This document shows, piece after piece, positions 56,021-64,000 of a DNA stretch of 64,000 bases. The stretch spans positions 1 through 64,000 of the forward strand of contig CACLTT010000004.1 of NCBI GenBank assembly GCA_902609885.1. Direction: 5' to 3'. This DNA is from an uncultured Candidatus Hydrogenedens sp. (lineage in GTDB: Bacteria; Desulfobacterota_D; UBA1144). A program made the translations under genes and the position numbers. Below the pieces are notes generated by a model. The model had not been told where the DNA came from. It made no database searches and worked only from the letters and a program-made list of their open reading frames with translations. Within the stretch, counting starts at the first letter, position 1. Each line of letters begins with the position of its first letter.

Positions 56021-56338
56021 TTGCAACTTATTCATTTAAATAATCTATATTCAACTTTTCCTAACTATATTATGGGAGGAGGAGAAGAATTTAGAGAGTT
56101 CGAAGAGGAAATTCTTGATGATCTTGAAGAAGAGATTGATTATGATGATGACATTTGGGGAGAGAATGAAGATTCAAATGATGAAATTGAAGAGGACTAT
56201 AGTGAAGACGAAGATGAAGACGAGGGTGAGTTTGACGACTTAGAAGAAATTGATGATTTTGAAGAGCTAGATGACCTAGATGATTTAGATGACTTTGAGG
56301 AAGAAGGTGAAGACGAGGATCAATTTGAGGAAGAATAA
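56021..56338 (+). CDS. extremely acidic low-complexity protein, unknown
   Basis: GGAGGT (56009-56014) 6 nt before TTG 56021; D/E-rich ...EEEILDDLEEEIDYDDDIWGENEDSNDEIEEDYSEDEDEDEGEFDDLEEIDDFEELDDLDDLDDFEEEGEDEDQFEEE. Confidence 0.6.
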   Translation: MQLIHLNNLYSTFPNYIMGGGEEFREFEEEILDDLEEEIDYDDDIWGENEDSNDEIEEDYSEDEDEDEGEFDDLEEIDDFEELDDLDDLDDFEEEGEDEDQFEEE

Positions 56339-56347
56339 ATTCTAGAG

Positions 56348-56431
56348 TGCCCGGAGCCGGACTCGAACCGGCACGATGTTGCCATCGAGGGATTTTAAGT
56401 CCCTTGCGTCTACCTATTTCGCCACCCGGGC
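56348..56431 (-). tRNA. tRNA-Leu(UAA)
   Basis: Reverse complement gives GCCCGGG...GGGA-CUUAAAA-UCCC...GGUUCGAGUCC...CCGGGCA; class II variable arm. Confidence 0.94.
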
Positions 56432-56559
56432 AAACCAAAATATTTATGAATATTACATGAATAGAATGTTTTAGGAAATATGCTAATTAATTTTACAGAC
56501 ATTCCCTTTTATAAAGGTTTGAATTATACTCTATATTAGCAATTAATATTTCTTTTTAT

Positions 56560-57375
56560 TTACTGTTGTGGTATTTCTTGAACAGAAACCTTAACATCTA
56601 ACTTTTCATCACTTGAACCTATTGCTACACCTTTAATTGGTGCAGCAAATATAGAATCTGGCCCAGAACAAAGCCTTAAGTATCTTTCATTTGTACAACT
56701 ATTATTTGACGGATCAAATGCAATCCATCCAATATCCTTAAAAAATAACTCGACCCACGCATGTGTTGCTTGAGTATCAATATCTGTTGGCAATAAATAT
56801 CCCACCACATATCTTGCAGGTATTCCAGCATATATAGATGCTGAAATCATTAAATGCGCAAAATCTTGACATACCCCTTTTCGAGAATTAAAAATATTTA
56901 TTGCAGGAGTTGATATTTCAGAGGCACCAGATGAATATTCAATATAATCAAAAATCGCAGAATTTAAGGAATGTGCAAAACTAAGTTTATTTTTTTTCTT
57001 ATTCTTAGCTAATAATTTTAAAACAAATTTTTTAATTCCTGAATCAGATTTAGTTAAATCAGTCTCTCTTAAATAAACCAGAGGATTAATTTTTTCTTTA
57101 TGGCCTGATATGATTCCATTATTATCAGGTGTTTGAACCTCACCCTTAACAATAATCTCAGAACTCTTATTATTTTTAGATGTATGGGCGATAATAGTTT
57201 GATCTCCATTTGACTCTATAACTTTTTCACCTATAAAAGCATTCTTAACAGAAACTTTCCAACTTAGTATTTTTACACCTTTAAATTTTGTTGGAAATAA
57301 TTTTATTGACTGAGTTAAACTCTGAAAAGGTTTTTCATATTTATATTTAGTTTTATGATTAATCTTCAAAAACAT
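56560..57375 (-). CDS. transglutaminase-like cysteine peptidase family protein
   Basis: INHKTKYKYEKPFQSLTQSIKLFPTKF, SRKGVCQDFAHLMISASIYAGIPARYVVGYL, THAWVELFFKDIGWIAFDPSNN; start at MFLKINHKTKY. Confidence 0.92.
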   Translation of the reverse strand: MFLKINHKTKYKYEKPFQSLTQSIKLFPTKFKGVKILSWKVSVKNAFIGEKVIESNGDQTIIAHTSKNNKSSEIIVKGEVQTPDNNGIISGHKEKINPLVYLRETDLTKSDSGIKKFVLKLLAKNKKKNKLSFAHSLNSAIFDYIEYSSGASEISTPAINIFNSRKGVCQDFAHLMISASIYAGIPARYVVGYLLPTDIDTQATHAWVELFFKDIGWIAFDPSNNSCTNERYLRLCSGPDSIFAAPIKGVAIGSSDEKLDVKVSVQEIPQQ

Positions 57376-58306
57376 TATATACACCTCCAAAATAAGAGGT
57401 TTCAATACTAGAATGCAGTATGTTGATATCCTCACTATATTGACTTAGGAATTCATTAAATCCATTATCAAATATTTCTTGAACTGTTAAATCTGATAAT
57501 TTTGAAATAATTTTTCTTGAAGTCGAAAACGCTCTGGATTGCAAGTTGTAAAAAGATGATAAGTTCTTTAAATGAATCTTAATATTTTCTAATGAATGAA
57601 AAAGAGATCTCGGATTAGTATTATTAAAAATCAAAAAATGCGCAATTTTTTCTTGAGACATATTTACACCATAAGAAAGTCTAAATTGCGTATAAGCTGC
57701 AAGAGTTCTTAACAATATTCCCCATTCGTAATCATTATCTTCATTTTCTTGATTACTCATTGGCGATATAAAATTTTTAACATCTATAAACCTAATAATG
57801 TTATCTGCTCGTTCAACGTAATAGCCTAAATTCATAAAATCGTAGCAATCACTTGATAATTGTGTGCTGATTATTGCACCTTTTAACATACTGCTTCTTT
57901 GCTTAATCCATGCACATAGGTTTGGTATTTCAGAGGATTTGTATCTACCAGAAGTTAAATCTTGGAGTTCTTGATAGGTTGAATTGACCACGTCCCATAC
58001 CTCACGTGTAATTCTATTTCTTACTTTACGAAAATTTTCGCGTGTAAATCTTACACAATTCTTTATTGAAGACTCGTTTGTTTCATCAAAAAATAAAAAT
58101 TTTTCGACCTTTCTTTGATTAATTTTTGAGTTTTTAAAAAGATATTCATCCTTTACTGCAGTTGAAAGTAAAATTGATTCCCATTCGTTGTTTTTATTAC
58201 TTGTTAAACTAATTCTATAAGCTACATCAAGTAATCTAGAGGTCATCTCAGCCCTTTCAATATATCTACATGCCCAATATAATTTTTCTGCAGTACTACT
58301 TAACAT
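57359..58306 (-). CDS. alpha-E domain protein
   Basis: MLSSTAEKLYWACRYIERAEMTSRLLDV; ERADNIIRFIDVK; adjacent to ATP-grasp and transglutaminase genes. Confidence 0.92.
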   Translation of the reverse strand: MLSSTAEKLYWACRYIERAEMTSRLLDVAYRISLTSNKNNEWESILLSTAVKDEYLFKNSKINQRKVEKFLFFDETNESSIKNCVRFTRENFRKVRNRITREVWDVVNSTYQELQDLTSGRYKSSEIPNLCAWIKQRSSMLKGAIISTQLSSDCYDFMNLGYYVERADNIIRFIDVKNFISPMSNQENEDNDYEWGILLRTLAAYTQFRLSYGVNMSQEKIAHFLIFNNTNPRSLFHSLENIKIHLKNLSSFYNLQSRAFSTSRKIISKLSDLTVQEIFDNGFNEFLSQYSEDINILHSSIETSYFGGVYNVFED

Positions 58307-59712
58307 TATTTTCTAAGAACCCACGTATCTTTAACTCCTCCGCCTTGAGAAGAATTTACTACTAAAGAATTTTCTTTTAATGCAACTCTTGTAAGAGCCC
58401 CCTTAACAACATCAACTTGTCTGCCCATTAAACAAAATGGTCTAAGATCTACATGTCTTGGAGCTAAACCATTACTTGTATGGGTTGGGCATGTTGACAA
58501 ATCTAATGTTGGTTGTGCAATATATTTTTCTGGGTTATTTCTTATTTTTTTTGCAAAGTTTTTTATTTGATTTTTTGTTGCCTTTGGTCCAATCAACATT
58601 CCAACCCCGCCTGAGCCATGAACTTCTTTAACAACAAGATCTTTAATATTTTGCAAGACATATTTTAAATCCTTTTCTCTAGAGCAATTCCAAGTTTTAA
58701 CATTTTCTAAAATTGGCTTTTCACTCAAATAAAACTTAATAATATCTGGAACATAAGAATATATAGCTTTATCATCTGCTATTCCTGATCCTGGAGCTGA
58801 GCAGATAGTAACATTTCCATTTTTGTATGCATTCATGATTCCAGGAACTCCAATTAAAGAATCTTGATTAAAGCACAACGGATCAAGGTAAGGGTCATCA
58901 ATCCTTCTATATATGACATCAATTTTTTGAGGACCTCTTACAGTTCTCATATAGACCTTGTCTTTTTCAGTAAATAGATCTTCGCCCTCGACTAATTCAA
59001 CTCCCATTAAGTCAGCTAAAAAACTATGCTCATAATAAGCACTATTATATGAACCAGGTGTTAAGACAACAATAATTGGCTCTTTATCGCAATTTAGTGG
59101 GGCTATACTAGATAACATCTTTCTTAGACTTAAAGGATAGTCATCAATTGGTTCAATTATATTATCATTAAATAAATCTGGAAACATTGTCATCATAATT
59201 TCTCTATTTTGCATCATATAAGAAACTCCTGACGGTGTTCTACAATTATCTTCTAAAACCACAAACTTGTTCAAAGAAGTTCTAACAATATCTATACCTG
59301 AAATGTGGGAAAATATTTTTTTAGGAGGACTGAAACCAACCATTGAACTTTCAAATGCACGACTTTTATAAACTAATTCTGCAGGAATAATTTTTTCTTT
59401 AATAATATTAGCGCCATTGTAGATATCATGTAAAAAAAGATTCAGGGCTTTTGTTCTTTGTTTAACTCCTGATTCAATAACTTTCCATTCATTAGCAGTA
59501 AAAACTCTTGGTATCATATCAAAAGGTATCATTCTTTCTTCAGGTGATTTTTTTTCATAAACTGAGAATGTAATCCCTATTCTTTTAAAAATCCTCTGTG
59601 CTTCTTGATGTTTTTTCTCATAAGAATTATCTTTGAATGATTGAATCCATTTATCAATTTTCTTATATGGTTTTCTTATAGAACCGTTATTAAGCATTTC
59701 ATTAAATAGCAT
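58306..59712 (-). CDS. circularly permuted ATP-grasp type 2 protein
   Basis: PFDMIPRVFTANEWKVIESGVKQRTKALNLFLHDIYNG, LEDNCRTPSGVSYMMQNREIMM, VVKEVHGSGGVGMLIGP. Confidence 0.93.
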   Translation of the reverse strand: MLFNEMLNNGSIRKPYKKIDKWIQSFKDNSYEKKHQEAQRIFKRIGITFSVYEKKSPEERMIPFDMIPRVFTANEWKVIESGVKQRTKALNLFLHDIYNGANIIKEKIIPAELVYKSRAFESSMVGFSPPKKIFSHISGIDIVRTSLNKFVVLEDNCRTPSGVSYMMQNREIMMTMFPDLFNDNIIEPIDDYPLSLRKMLSSIAPLNCDKEPIIVVLTPGSYNSAYYEHSFLADLMGVELVEGEDLFTEKDKVYMRTVRGPQKIDVIYRRIDDPYLDPLCFNQDSLIGVPGIMNAYKNGNVTICSAPGSGIADDKAIYSYVPDIIKFYLSEKPILENVKTWNCSREKDLKYVLQNIKDLVVKEVHGSGGVGMLIGPKATKNQIKNFAKKIRNNPEKYIAQPTLDLSTCPTHTSNGLAPRHVDLRPFCLMGRQVDVVKGALTRVALKENSLVVNSSQGGGVKDTWVLRK

Positions 59713-59816
59713 TTAACAGACAACTCCTTATTTATCAATTTTACCGCAATCTTCATACCAACCAAAAAATTTCAATATTAATTAAAAAATCATCAATATT
59801 CTGATATATTAAAAGA

Positions 59817-61136
59817 ATGAATTTTCTTCAGAGTTTTGAAGAGTTTTATGAATCTGCGGCCAAACACCTTGATATACCTAAGGGTTTATCCGATCAAATT
59901 AAATCATGTGACTCTGTTTATCATCTTAGATTTCCAATAACCCTTGATAACGGTGAGATAGAAGTAATAGACGCTTGGCATGGTGAACATAGCCATCATA
60001 GAAGCCCATTAAAAGGTGGAATTAGATATAGTAGTTTGGTTAATGAAGATGAAGTTAAAGTACTAGCCAGTTTAATGACCTTTAAATGTGCGCTTGTAAA
60101 TGTACCTTTTGGTGGTGGAAAAGGAGGTATTAAAGTAGATTCAAAAAACTATACGGACAATGAGCTTGAAAAAATTACTAGAAGGTATACTTTTGAACTT
60201 TTTTCTAGAAATTCTTTAGGACCAAATACTTATGTACCATCAACTGATTATGGAACAACATCCAGGGAAATGAATTGGATATATAGTACATTTAAAACTT
60301 TATCTAATTCCAATATCGATTCAGCTGCATCTGTTACATCAAAGAGCGTTACCCAGGAAGGTGTGAATGGTAGAACTGAAGCAACTGGCAGAGGAGTTTA
60401 CATTGGAATTAGAGAGTTATTAAGTGATGAAAGAGAAATTTCTAGAGCTGGTCTTAAATCAGGTATTGAAGGAAAAAGAATTATTGTTCAAGGCTTTGGA
60501 AATGTTGGATATCATGCCGCTTTATTTTTATACGAGGCTGGCGCTATTATTACGGGAGTTTGCGAATACAATGGCTCAATATATAACGATAAAGGTATAA
60601 ACCCTTCAGAGCTTAAAGAATGGCTTAAGGAAGGAAATAAAATTCATGATTTTGAGACATGTGAAACATCTGAAGACCCTTGGTTTGCATTTTACAAAGA
60701 GTGTGACATTTTAATTCCTGCAGCACTTGAGGAAGTAATTAATGCAACAAACATGTATAAGATTAAAGCAAAAATAATTGCAGAGGGTGCTAATGGCCCT
60801 GTAACCTTTGAGGCAGATAAATATTTAACTAATAGTGGTGTAATAGTCTTGCCTGATCTTTATTTAAATTCTGGAGGTGTCATTGTTTCTTATTTTGAAT
60901 GGTTAAAAAATTTAAATCATGTCAGATGGGGAAGAATCGAAAATCAGGGAAATAATAATTTAAAGGAAATTGATTTGATAAATAATGCATTAAATGAAAC
61001 TATGACTCAGGCTTTTGGGGAATTATCAGAGAAAAGAAATTCTACGGGGAAATACATTTCATATCGCCAAGCGGCTTATAGATTAGGCATTGAGAAGATA
61101 GCCAATACCTACATTGAGATGGGTCTTTTCCCATAA
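59817..61136 (+). CDS. Glu/Leu/Phe/Val dehydrogenase (glutamate dehydrogenase)
   Basis: HRSPLKGGIRYSSLVNEDEVKVLASLMTFKCALVNVPFGGGKGGI; IIVQGFGNVGYHAALFLYEAGA; AEGANGPVTFEADKYL. Confidence 0.94.
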   Translation: MNFLQSFEEFYESAAKHLDIPKGLSDQIKSCDSVYHLRFPITLDNGEIEVIDAWHGEHSHHRSPLKGGIRYSSLVNEDEVKVLASLMTFKCALVNVPFGGGKGGIKVDSKNYTDNELEKITRRYTFELFSRNSLGPNTYVPSTDYGTTSREMNWIYSTFKTLSNSNIDSAASVTSKSVTQEGVNGRTEATGRGVYIGIRELLSDEREISRAGLKSGIEGKRIIVQGFGNVGYHAALFLYEAGAIITGVCEYNGSIYNDKGINPSELKEWLKEGNKIHDFETCETSEDPWFAFYKECDILIPAALEEVINATNMYKIKAKIIAEGANGPVTFEADKYLTNSGVIVLPDLYLNSGGVIVSYFEWLKNLNHVRWGRIENQGNNNLKEIDLINNALNETMTQAFGELSEKRNSTGKYISYRQAAYRLGIEKIANTYIEMGLFP

Positions 61137-61148
61137 GTTTCTTAGTTA

Positions 61149-61751
61149 ATGCAAGTCAATGATATATTAATTATAATAAGCGTTTGCTTTTTAGGCGCAA
61201 TTACTCCAGGACCTAGCTTATTAATTATTTCAGGAATTGCAATAAATAAAGGAAGAAAAGAAGCTATTAAAGCTTGTATTGGCCATGCTCTAGGAATTTG
61301 CTTTTATGCTTTTATCGTTGTAACGGGACTAGCAATTTTAATTGAAGAATTTAATAAAATTTTTATATTAGTTCAAAAAATAGGATGTATTTTTATTATT
61401 TATTTAGGAGTAATATTTCTAAATTCTAGTGGTGATTTAGAAAATACAAACAAAACTATGCGCGTAAATAGTTTTGTTTCAGGATTAACAATAGCAATTC
61501 TCAATCCAAAAGTGATTATTTTTTTTAGTTCAATATTTAGCCAATTTATAAATAATAATACAACTTTGGAAAAAATTATTATTTTTACTTCCATAGCAAC
61601 TTTAATAGATTTTATTGTATATTCGTTGATAGTAATTTTTATAACATTTGCTGTAAAATCGAAAACAATTTTCGAAAACCTGAAACAAATTAACAAATTT
61701 TCAAGTTGTACATTAATAATGTTAGGGATTATTTTATTTATAATTGTCTAA
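61149..61751 (+). CDS. LysE/RhtB-family exporter
   Basis: CFLGAITPGPSLLIISGIAINKGRKEAIKACIGHALG; ILNPKVIIFFSSIFSQF. Confidence 0.9.
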   Translation: MQVNDILIIISVCFLGAITPGPSLLIISGIAINKGRKEAIKACIGHALGICFYAFIVVTGLAILIEEFNKIFILVQKIGCIFIIYLGVIFLNSSGDLENTNKTMRVNSFVSGLTIAILNPKVIIFFSSIFSQFINNNTTLEKIIIFTSIATLIDFIVYSLIVIFITFAVKSKTIFENLKQINKFSSCTLIMLGIILFIIV

Positions 61752-61782
61752 AAAAAGACCCCTTGGTGTTTAACCAAGGGGG
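61750..61782 (-). terminator. Rho-independent terminator for the 46-aa ORF
   Basis: Minus strand ACCAAGGGG stem region: CCCCTTGGT-gttta-ACCAAGGGG 9-bp perfect stem, followed on the minus strand by TCTTTTTT. Confidence 0.85.
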
Positions 61783-61788
61783 TTATGA

Positions 61789-61929
61789 CTAACTCATAGT
61801 TAGCATTAATCTAGTGAACAGAAGTTTCTGCATTTTTGCTCTTTTAACTTTTTGAAAAGCTTTTAGAGCAGAATTATGCACGTTTGTTACAACACGACCT
61901 CTGCTAGATTTTTGAACAGTCTTCAACAT
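61789..61929 (-). CDS. small highly basic ORF, 46 aa, unknown
   Basis: MLKTVQKSSRGRVVTNVHNSALKAFQKVKRAKMQKLLFTRLMLTMS; GGAGGT SD 7 nt upstream; terminator 6 nt downstream; predicted promoter upstream; no D/E residues. Confidence 0.75.
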   Translation of the reverse strand: MLKTVQKSSRGRVVTNVHNSALKAFQKVKRAKMQKLLFTRLMLTMS

Positions 61930-61953
61930 ATCAAATACCTCCAATAAGATATT

Positions 61954-62053
61954 TGAACTTTTGACGCATGTTCAATGCGAGTCTTTTAATCCATGACTTA
62001 TGGAGGGCTTTTGACTCATGCCCTATGAGGGTCTTTATAGCCATGACCCATGG
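61954..62053 (-). repeat. four contiguous 25-nt repeats, predicted tandem pseudoknot array in the 5' UTR of the 46-aa ORF
   Basis: Exact 25-nt period; each unit has NCAU-N5-AUGN plus 7-nt A-rich linker plus N5 complementary to the loop (GGGUC/GACCC, AGGGC/GCCCU, AAGUC/GACUC, UGAAC/GUUCA). Confidence 0.8.
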
Positions 62054-62060
62054 TTCTTTT

Positions 62061-62090
62061 AATATACCAGATTTATAGAATAATTATCAA
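62061..62090 (-). promoter_or_regulatory. predicted sigma70 promoter of the repeat leader
   Basis: Minus strand TTGATA (62085-62090), N18, TATATT (62061-62066); start site expected near 62054, the first base before the array. Confidence 0.6.
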
Positions 62091-62115
62091 CATTTATTAT
62101 ATTAGATCGCTTTAC

Positions 62116-62187
62116 AGGCGGTGCCCGGATTCGAACCGGGGTATAACGGTTTTGCAGACCGTCGCCTTACCGCTTGGCTACACCGCC
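62116..62187 (-). tRNA. tRNA-Cys(GCA)
   Basis: Reverse complement GGCGGTGTAGCCAAGCGGTAAGGC...CGGTCTGCAAAACCG...GGTTCGAATCC...CACCGCCT. Confidence 0.94.
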
Positions 62188-62255
62188 ATTAAAGAACTAT
62201 TATTTATACATTAAAAATGTTTTTTAGTCTATTTCCTATTAAAAAATATAAGAAA

Positions 62256-63362
62256 TTATTCGTATACTTTAAGCTCGTTGTATAAAGCGTCTCTTTCAAC
62301 TGGCAAATAGCCTGCATCTTTAATCATCTTTACAAAAAAATCTCTTGTATGACCAATTTCAGATTTTGCACCTGCATCATGGATAATTTTTTCAGAAACT
62401 ATTGTTCCATCAGCATCGGATACACCATAATGAAGAGCAACCTGGGCAGCTTTTTCGCCAAGCGTGATCCAATATGCTTTTATGTATGGAAAATTATCTA
62501 AATATAATCTAGCAAGAGAGTGGACTTTTAGATCATATGAAAAAGGAAAAGGTTTAACTTTACTTAGTCTTGTATTATATGGTTGAAATAAAACTGGAAT
62601 AAAAGCGAAAAAACCATTTGTATCATCCTGTAAATCTCTTAAACGAGAGATATGGTCAATAACATCATTATAGGATTCAAGATGTCCGTATAAAATTGTA
62701 GCATTGGAGGGCAAACCTTGTTTGTGTGCTTCACGGTGAATTTCAAGCCATGAATCACCTGTAGTTTTAGGAGTACAAATTTTTTTTCTAATTTCGGGTG
62801 AAAAAATCTCTGCACCACCTCCAGGTAATGCATCAACGCCAGCAGTCATTAATTCTGAGATTACTTTTCCAATACTTTTACCAGATATTTGTGAAAACCA
62901 GTCTATTTCAACAGCTGTAAACGCTTTAATGTGTGCATCGGGTGCAGCTTTACTTACTTCTTTTACAATTTCCAAATATTTCTCAAATTCCCAATCAGGG
63001 TGTAATCCACCAACAATATGAATTTCTTTTAGCTCATTACTTACAAGAGAAAGGATTTTTTCCATACTCATTTCATAAGCATCAGAATGCCCTTTTGGTT
63101 TACCAAATGCGCAAAACTTACATGATATGGCACATACGTTTGATGGGTTTATATGTCGATTGACAACAAAATAAACTTTCTTTCCATGCATTTTCTCTTT
63201 AACTGATGATGATAAAATTCCTAAGGAGTTTATGTCCTGAGTTTCCATTATAGCTTTAGCATCATTAAAATCTAACCTTTCTTCAGCAATAAGCTTATTT
63301 TTTATTTTTATGAGATTTTGATCAAAACAAAGACTTTCGAACCCATTTAATAATTTTTCCAT
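62256..63362 (-). CDS. mqnE: radical SAM aminofutalosine synthase MqnE
   Basis: YFVVNRHINPSNVCAISCKFCAFGKPKGHSDAYEMS (CxxxCxxC); EIHIVGGLHPDWEFEKYLEIV; YKAYWITLGEKAAQVALHYG-type MqnE sequence. Confidence 0.9.
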   Translation of the reverse strand: MEKLLNGFESLCFDQNLIKIKNKLIAEERLDFNDAKAIMETQDINSLGILSSSVKEKMHGKKVYFVVNRHINPSNVCAISCKFCAFGKPKGHSDAYEMSMEKILSLVSNELKEIHIVGGLHPDWEFEKYLEIVKEVSKAAPDAHIKAFTAVEIDWFSQISGKSIGKVISELMTAGVDALPGGGAEIFSPEIRKKICTPKTTGDSWLEIHREAHKQGLPSNATILYGHLESYNDVIDHISRLRDLQDDTNGFFAFIPVLFQPYNTRLSKVKPFPFSYDLKVHSLARLYLDNFPYIKAYWITLGEKAAQVALHYGVSDADGTIVSEKIIHDAGAKSEIGHTRDFFVKMIKDAGYLPVERDALYNELKVYE

Positions 63363-64000
63363 TTTTTGTTCACCATATTTTTTACATCTTCATTCATATC
63401 TATTACATTAGGGTACCAATCTTTAAATGTTGCATCTATTACAACTTGTCCTTTAAATGTAACTGAGGATTTCTCGACTGCCACATCTTTAAAATACATG
63501 TCAATTGATGGATCAAACCTAGTAAAAATTCCCCACAACATTTCTACATTTGAAAAAATTTCAACATCATCACTAACAATAAAAATAAATTTAAATTCCT
63601 TTAACAAATCATTATTTTTAATTCCTGAAATGGCTTCAATTTTATCAATATTTATTTTTATTATAATTATATTTTTATTTATGACTCTATAATCTGAAAT
63701 AAAGTTAATTTTTTTTCTGGGATCTTCAATTTCTGGAACTTTAAAAGCATCATATGGGAGTTTTTTCCCCTCACCAATACAGTTAAATCCTACTTTACTT
63801 CCAACATTCATTTTTCCACTTGTAAAATCAAGCGTATCCAAGGGTGTGGTTTGGATTAGTGTTAAATCTTTTTGGGGATCAAAGTTTTCACCTAAGTATC
63901 CAAATACTTCAATGATGTCTCTTGAGTTTACAAATTTGGGAACAGTTATTATACATTTTGTAAGTGATAACTGCCCAGTACCCCAGATTGACATCATGGC
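63347..64000 (-). CDS. UbiD-family decarboxylase, C-terminal part (5' end outside window)
   Basis: AMMSIWGTGQLSLTKCIITVPKFVNSRDIIEVFGYLGENFDPQKDLTLIQTTPLDTLDFTS; frame open to the right edge. Confidence 0.85.
   Translation of the reverse strand, partial: AMMSIWGTGQLSLTKCIITVPKFVNSRDIIEVFGYLGENFDPQKDLTLIQTTPLDTLDFTSGKMNVGSKVGFNCIGEGKKLPYDAFKVPEIEDPRKKINFISDYRVINKNIIIIKINIDKIEAISGIKNNDLLKEFKFIFIVSDDVEIFSNVEMLWGIFTRFDPSIDMYFKDVAVEKSSVTFKGQVVIDATFKDWYPNVIDMNEDVKNMVNKKWKNY

Noticed and set aside
56091-56438. Minus-strand 115-aa ORF
   Set aside because: Reads through tRNA-Leu and antisense to the acidic ORF; its His/Leu-rich sequence is the complement of GAN codons.
61954-62053. CRISPR array
   Set aside because: Units are contiguous 25-mers with no spacers, internally divergent with covariation, and no cas genes are present.
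61750-62090. Calling the repeat/46-aa locus a bona fide type III toxin-antitoxin system
   Set aside because: Repeat pseudoknots fit the analogy, but the ORF is far smaller than ToxN-family RNases, and no terminator separates the repeats from the ORF. Kept only as a hypothesis.

Overview
AT-rich 64 kb chromosomal segment from a streamlined, probably marine, bacterium. The lineage is not determined. It is almost wholly coding and dominated by housekeeping genes: gyrB, dcd, pheS, secDF-yajC, tgt, dapB, rsmG, uppS-dxr-rseP, serS, frr-pyrH-tsf-rpsB, gatCAB, gshB, carA, panBCD, mtnA, bamD, obgE, trpCD-nusB-ribH-ribBA, mqnE and a UbiD-family gene. There are five tRNAs (Lys, Glu, Ser, Leu, Cys). I see no prophage, CRISPR array, transposon or recognisable defence island. 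The strongest unexplained signal is in the largest intergenic region (61.75-62.1 kb). On the minus strand, a predicted promoter is followed by four contiguous 25-nt repeats. In each repeat a mini-hairpin loop is complementary to the linker just downstream, with compensatory changes between units, which looks like an array of four tandem H-type pseudoknots. The array leads into a Shine-Dalgarno site, an unannotated 46-aa ORF with no acidic residues, and a strong terminator. Other notable points: gyrB is interrupted by a single in-frame TAA with homology continuing in the same frame; a LitR/CarH-like MerR regulator lacks both expected B12-ligand histidines and is divergent from a group-2 sigma factor, with matching operator-like motifs inside both promoter spacers; several small ORFs lie below the ORF-track cutoff, including a MetS-like 29-aa transporter subunit; a very acidic low-complexity protein sits next to tRNA-Leu; and there is a split cytidylyltransferase / CDP-alcohol phosphotransferase pair.
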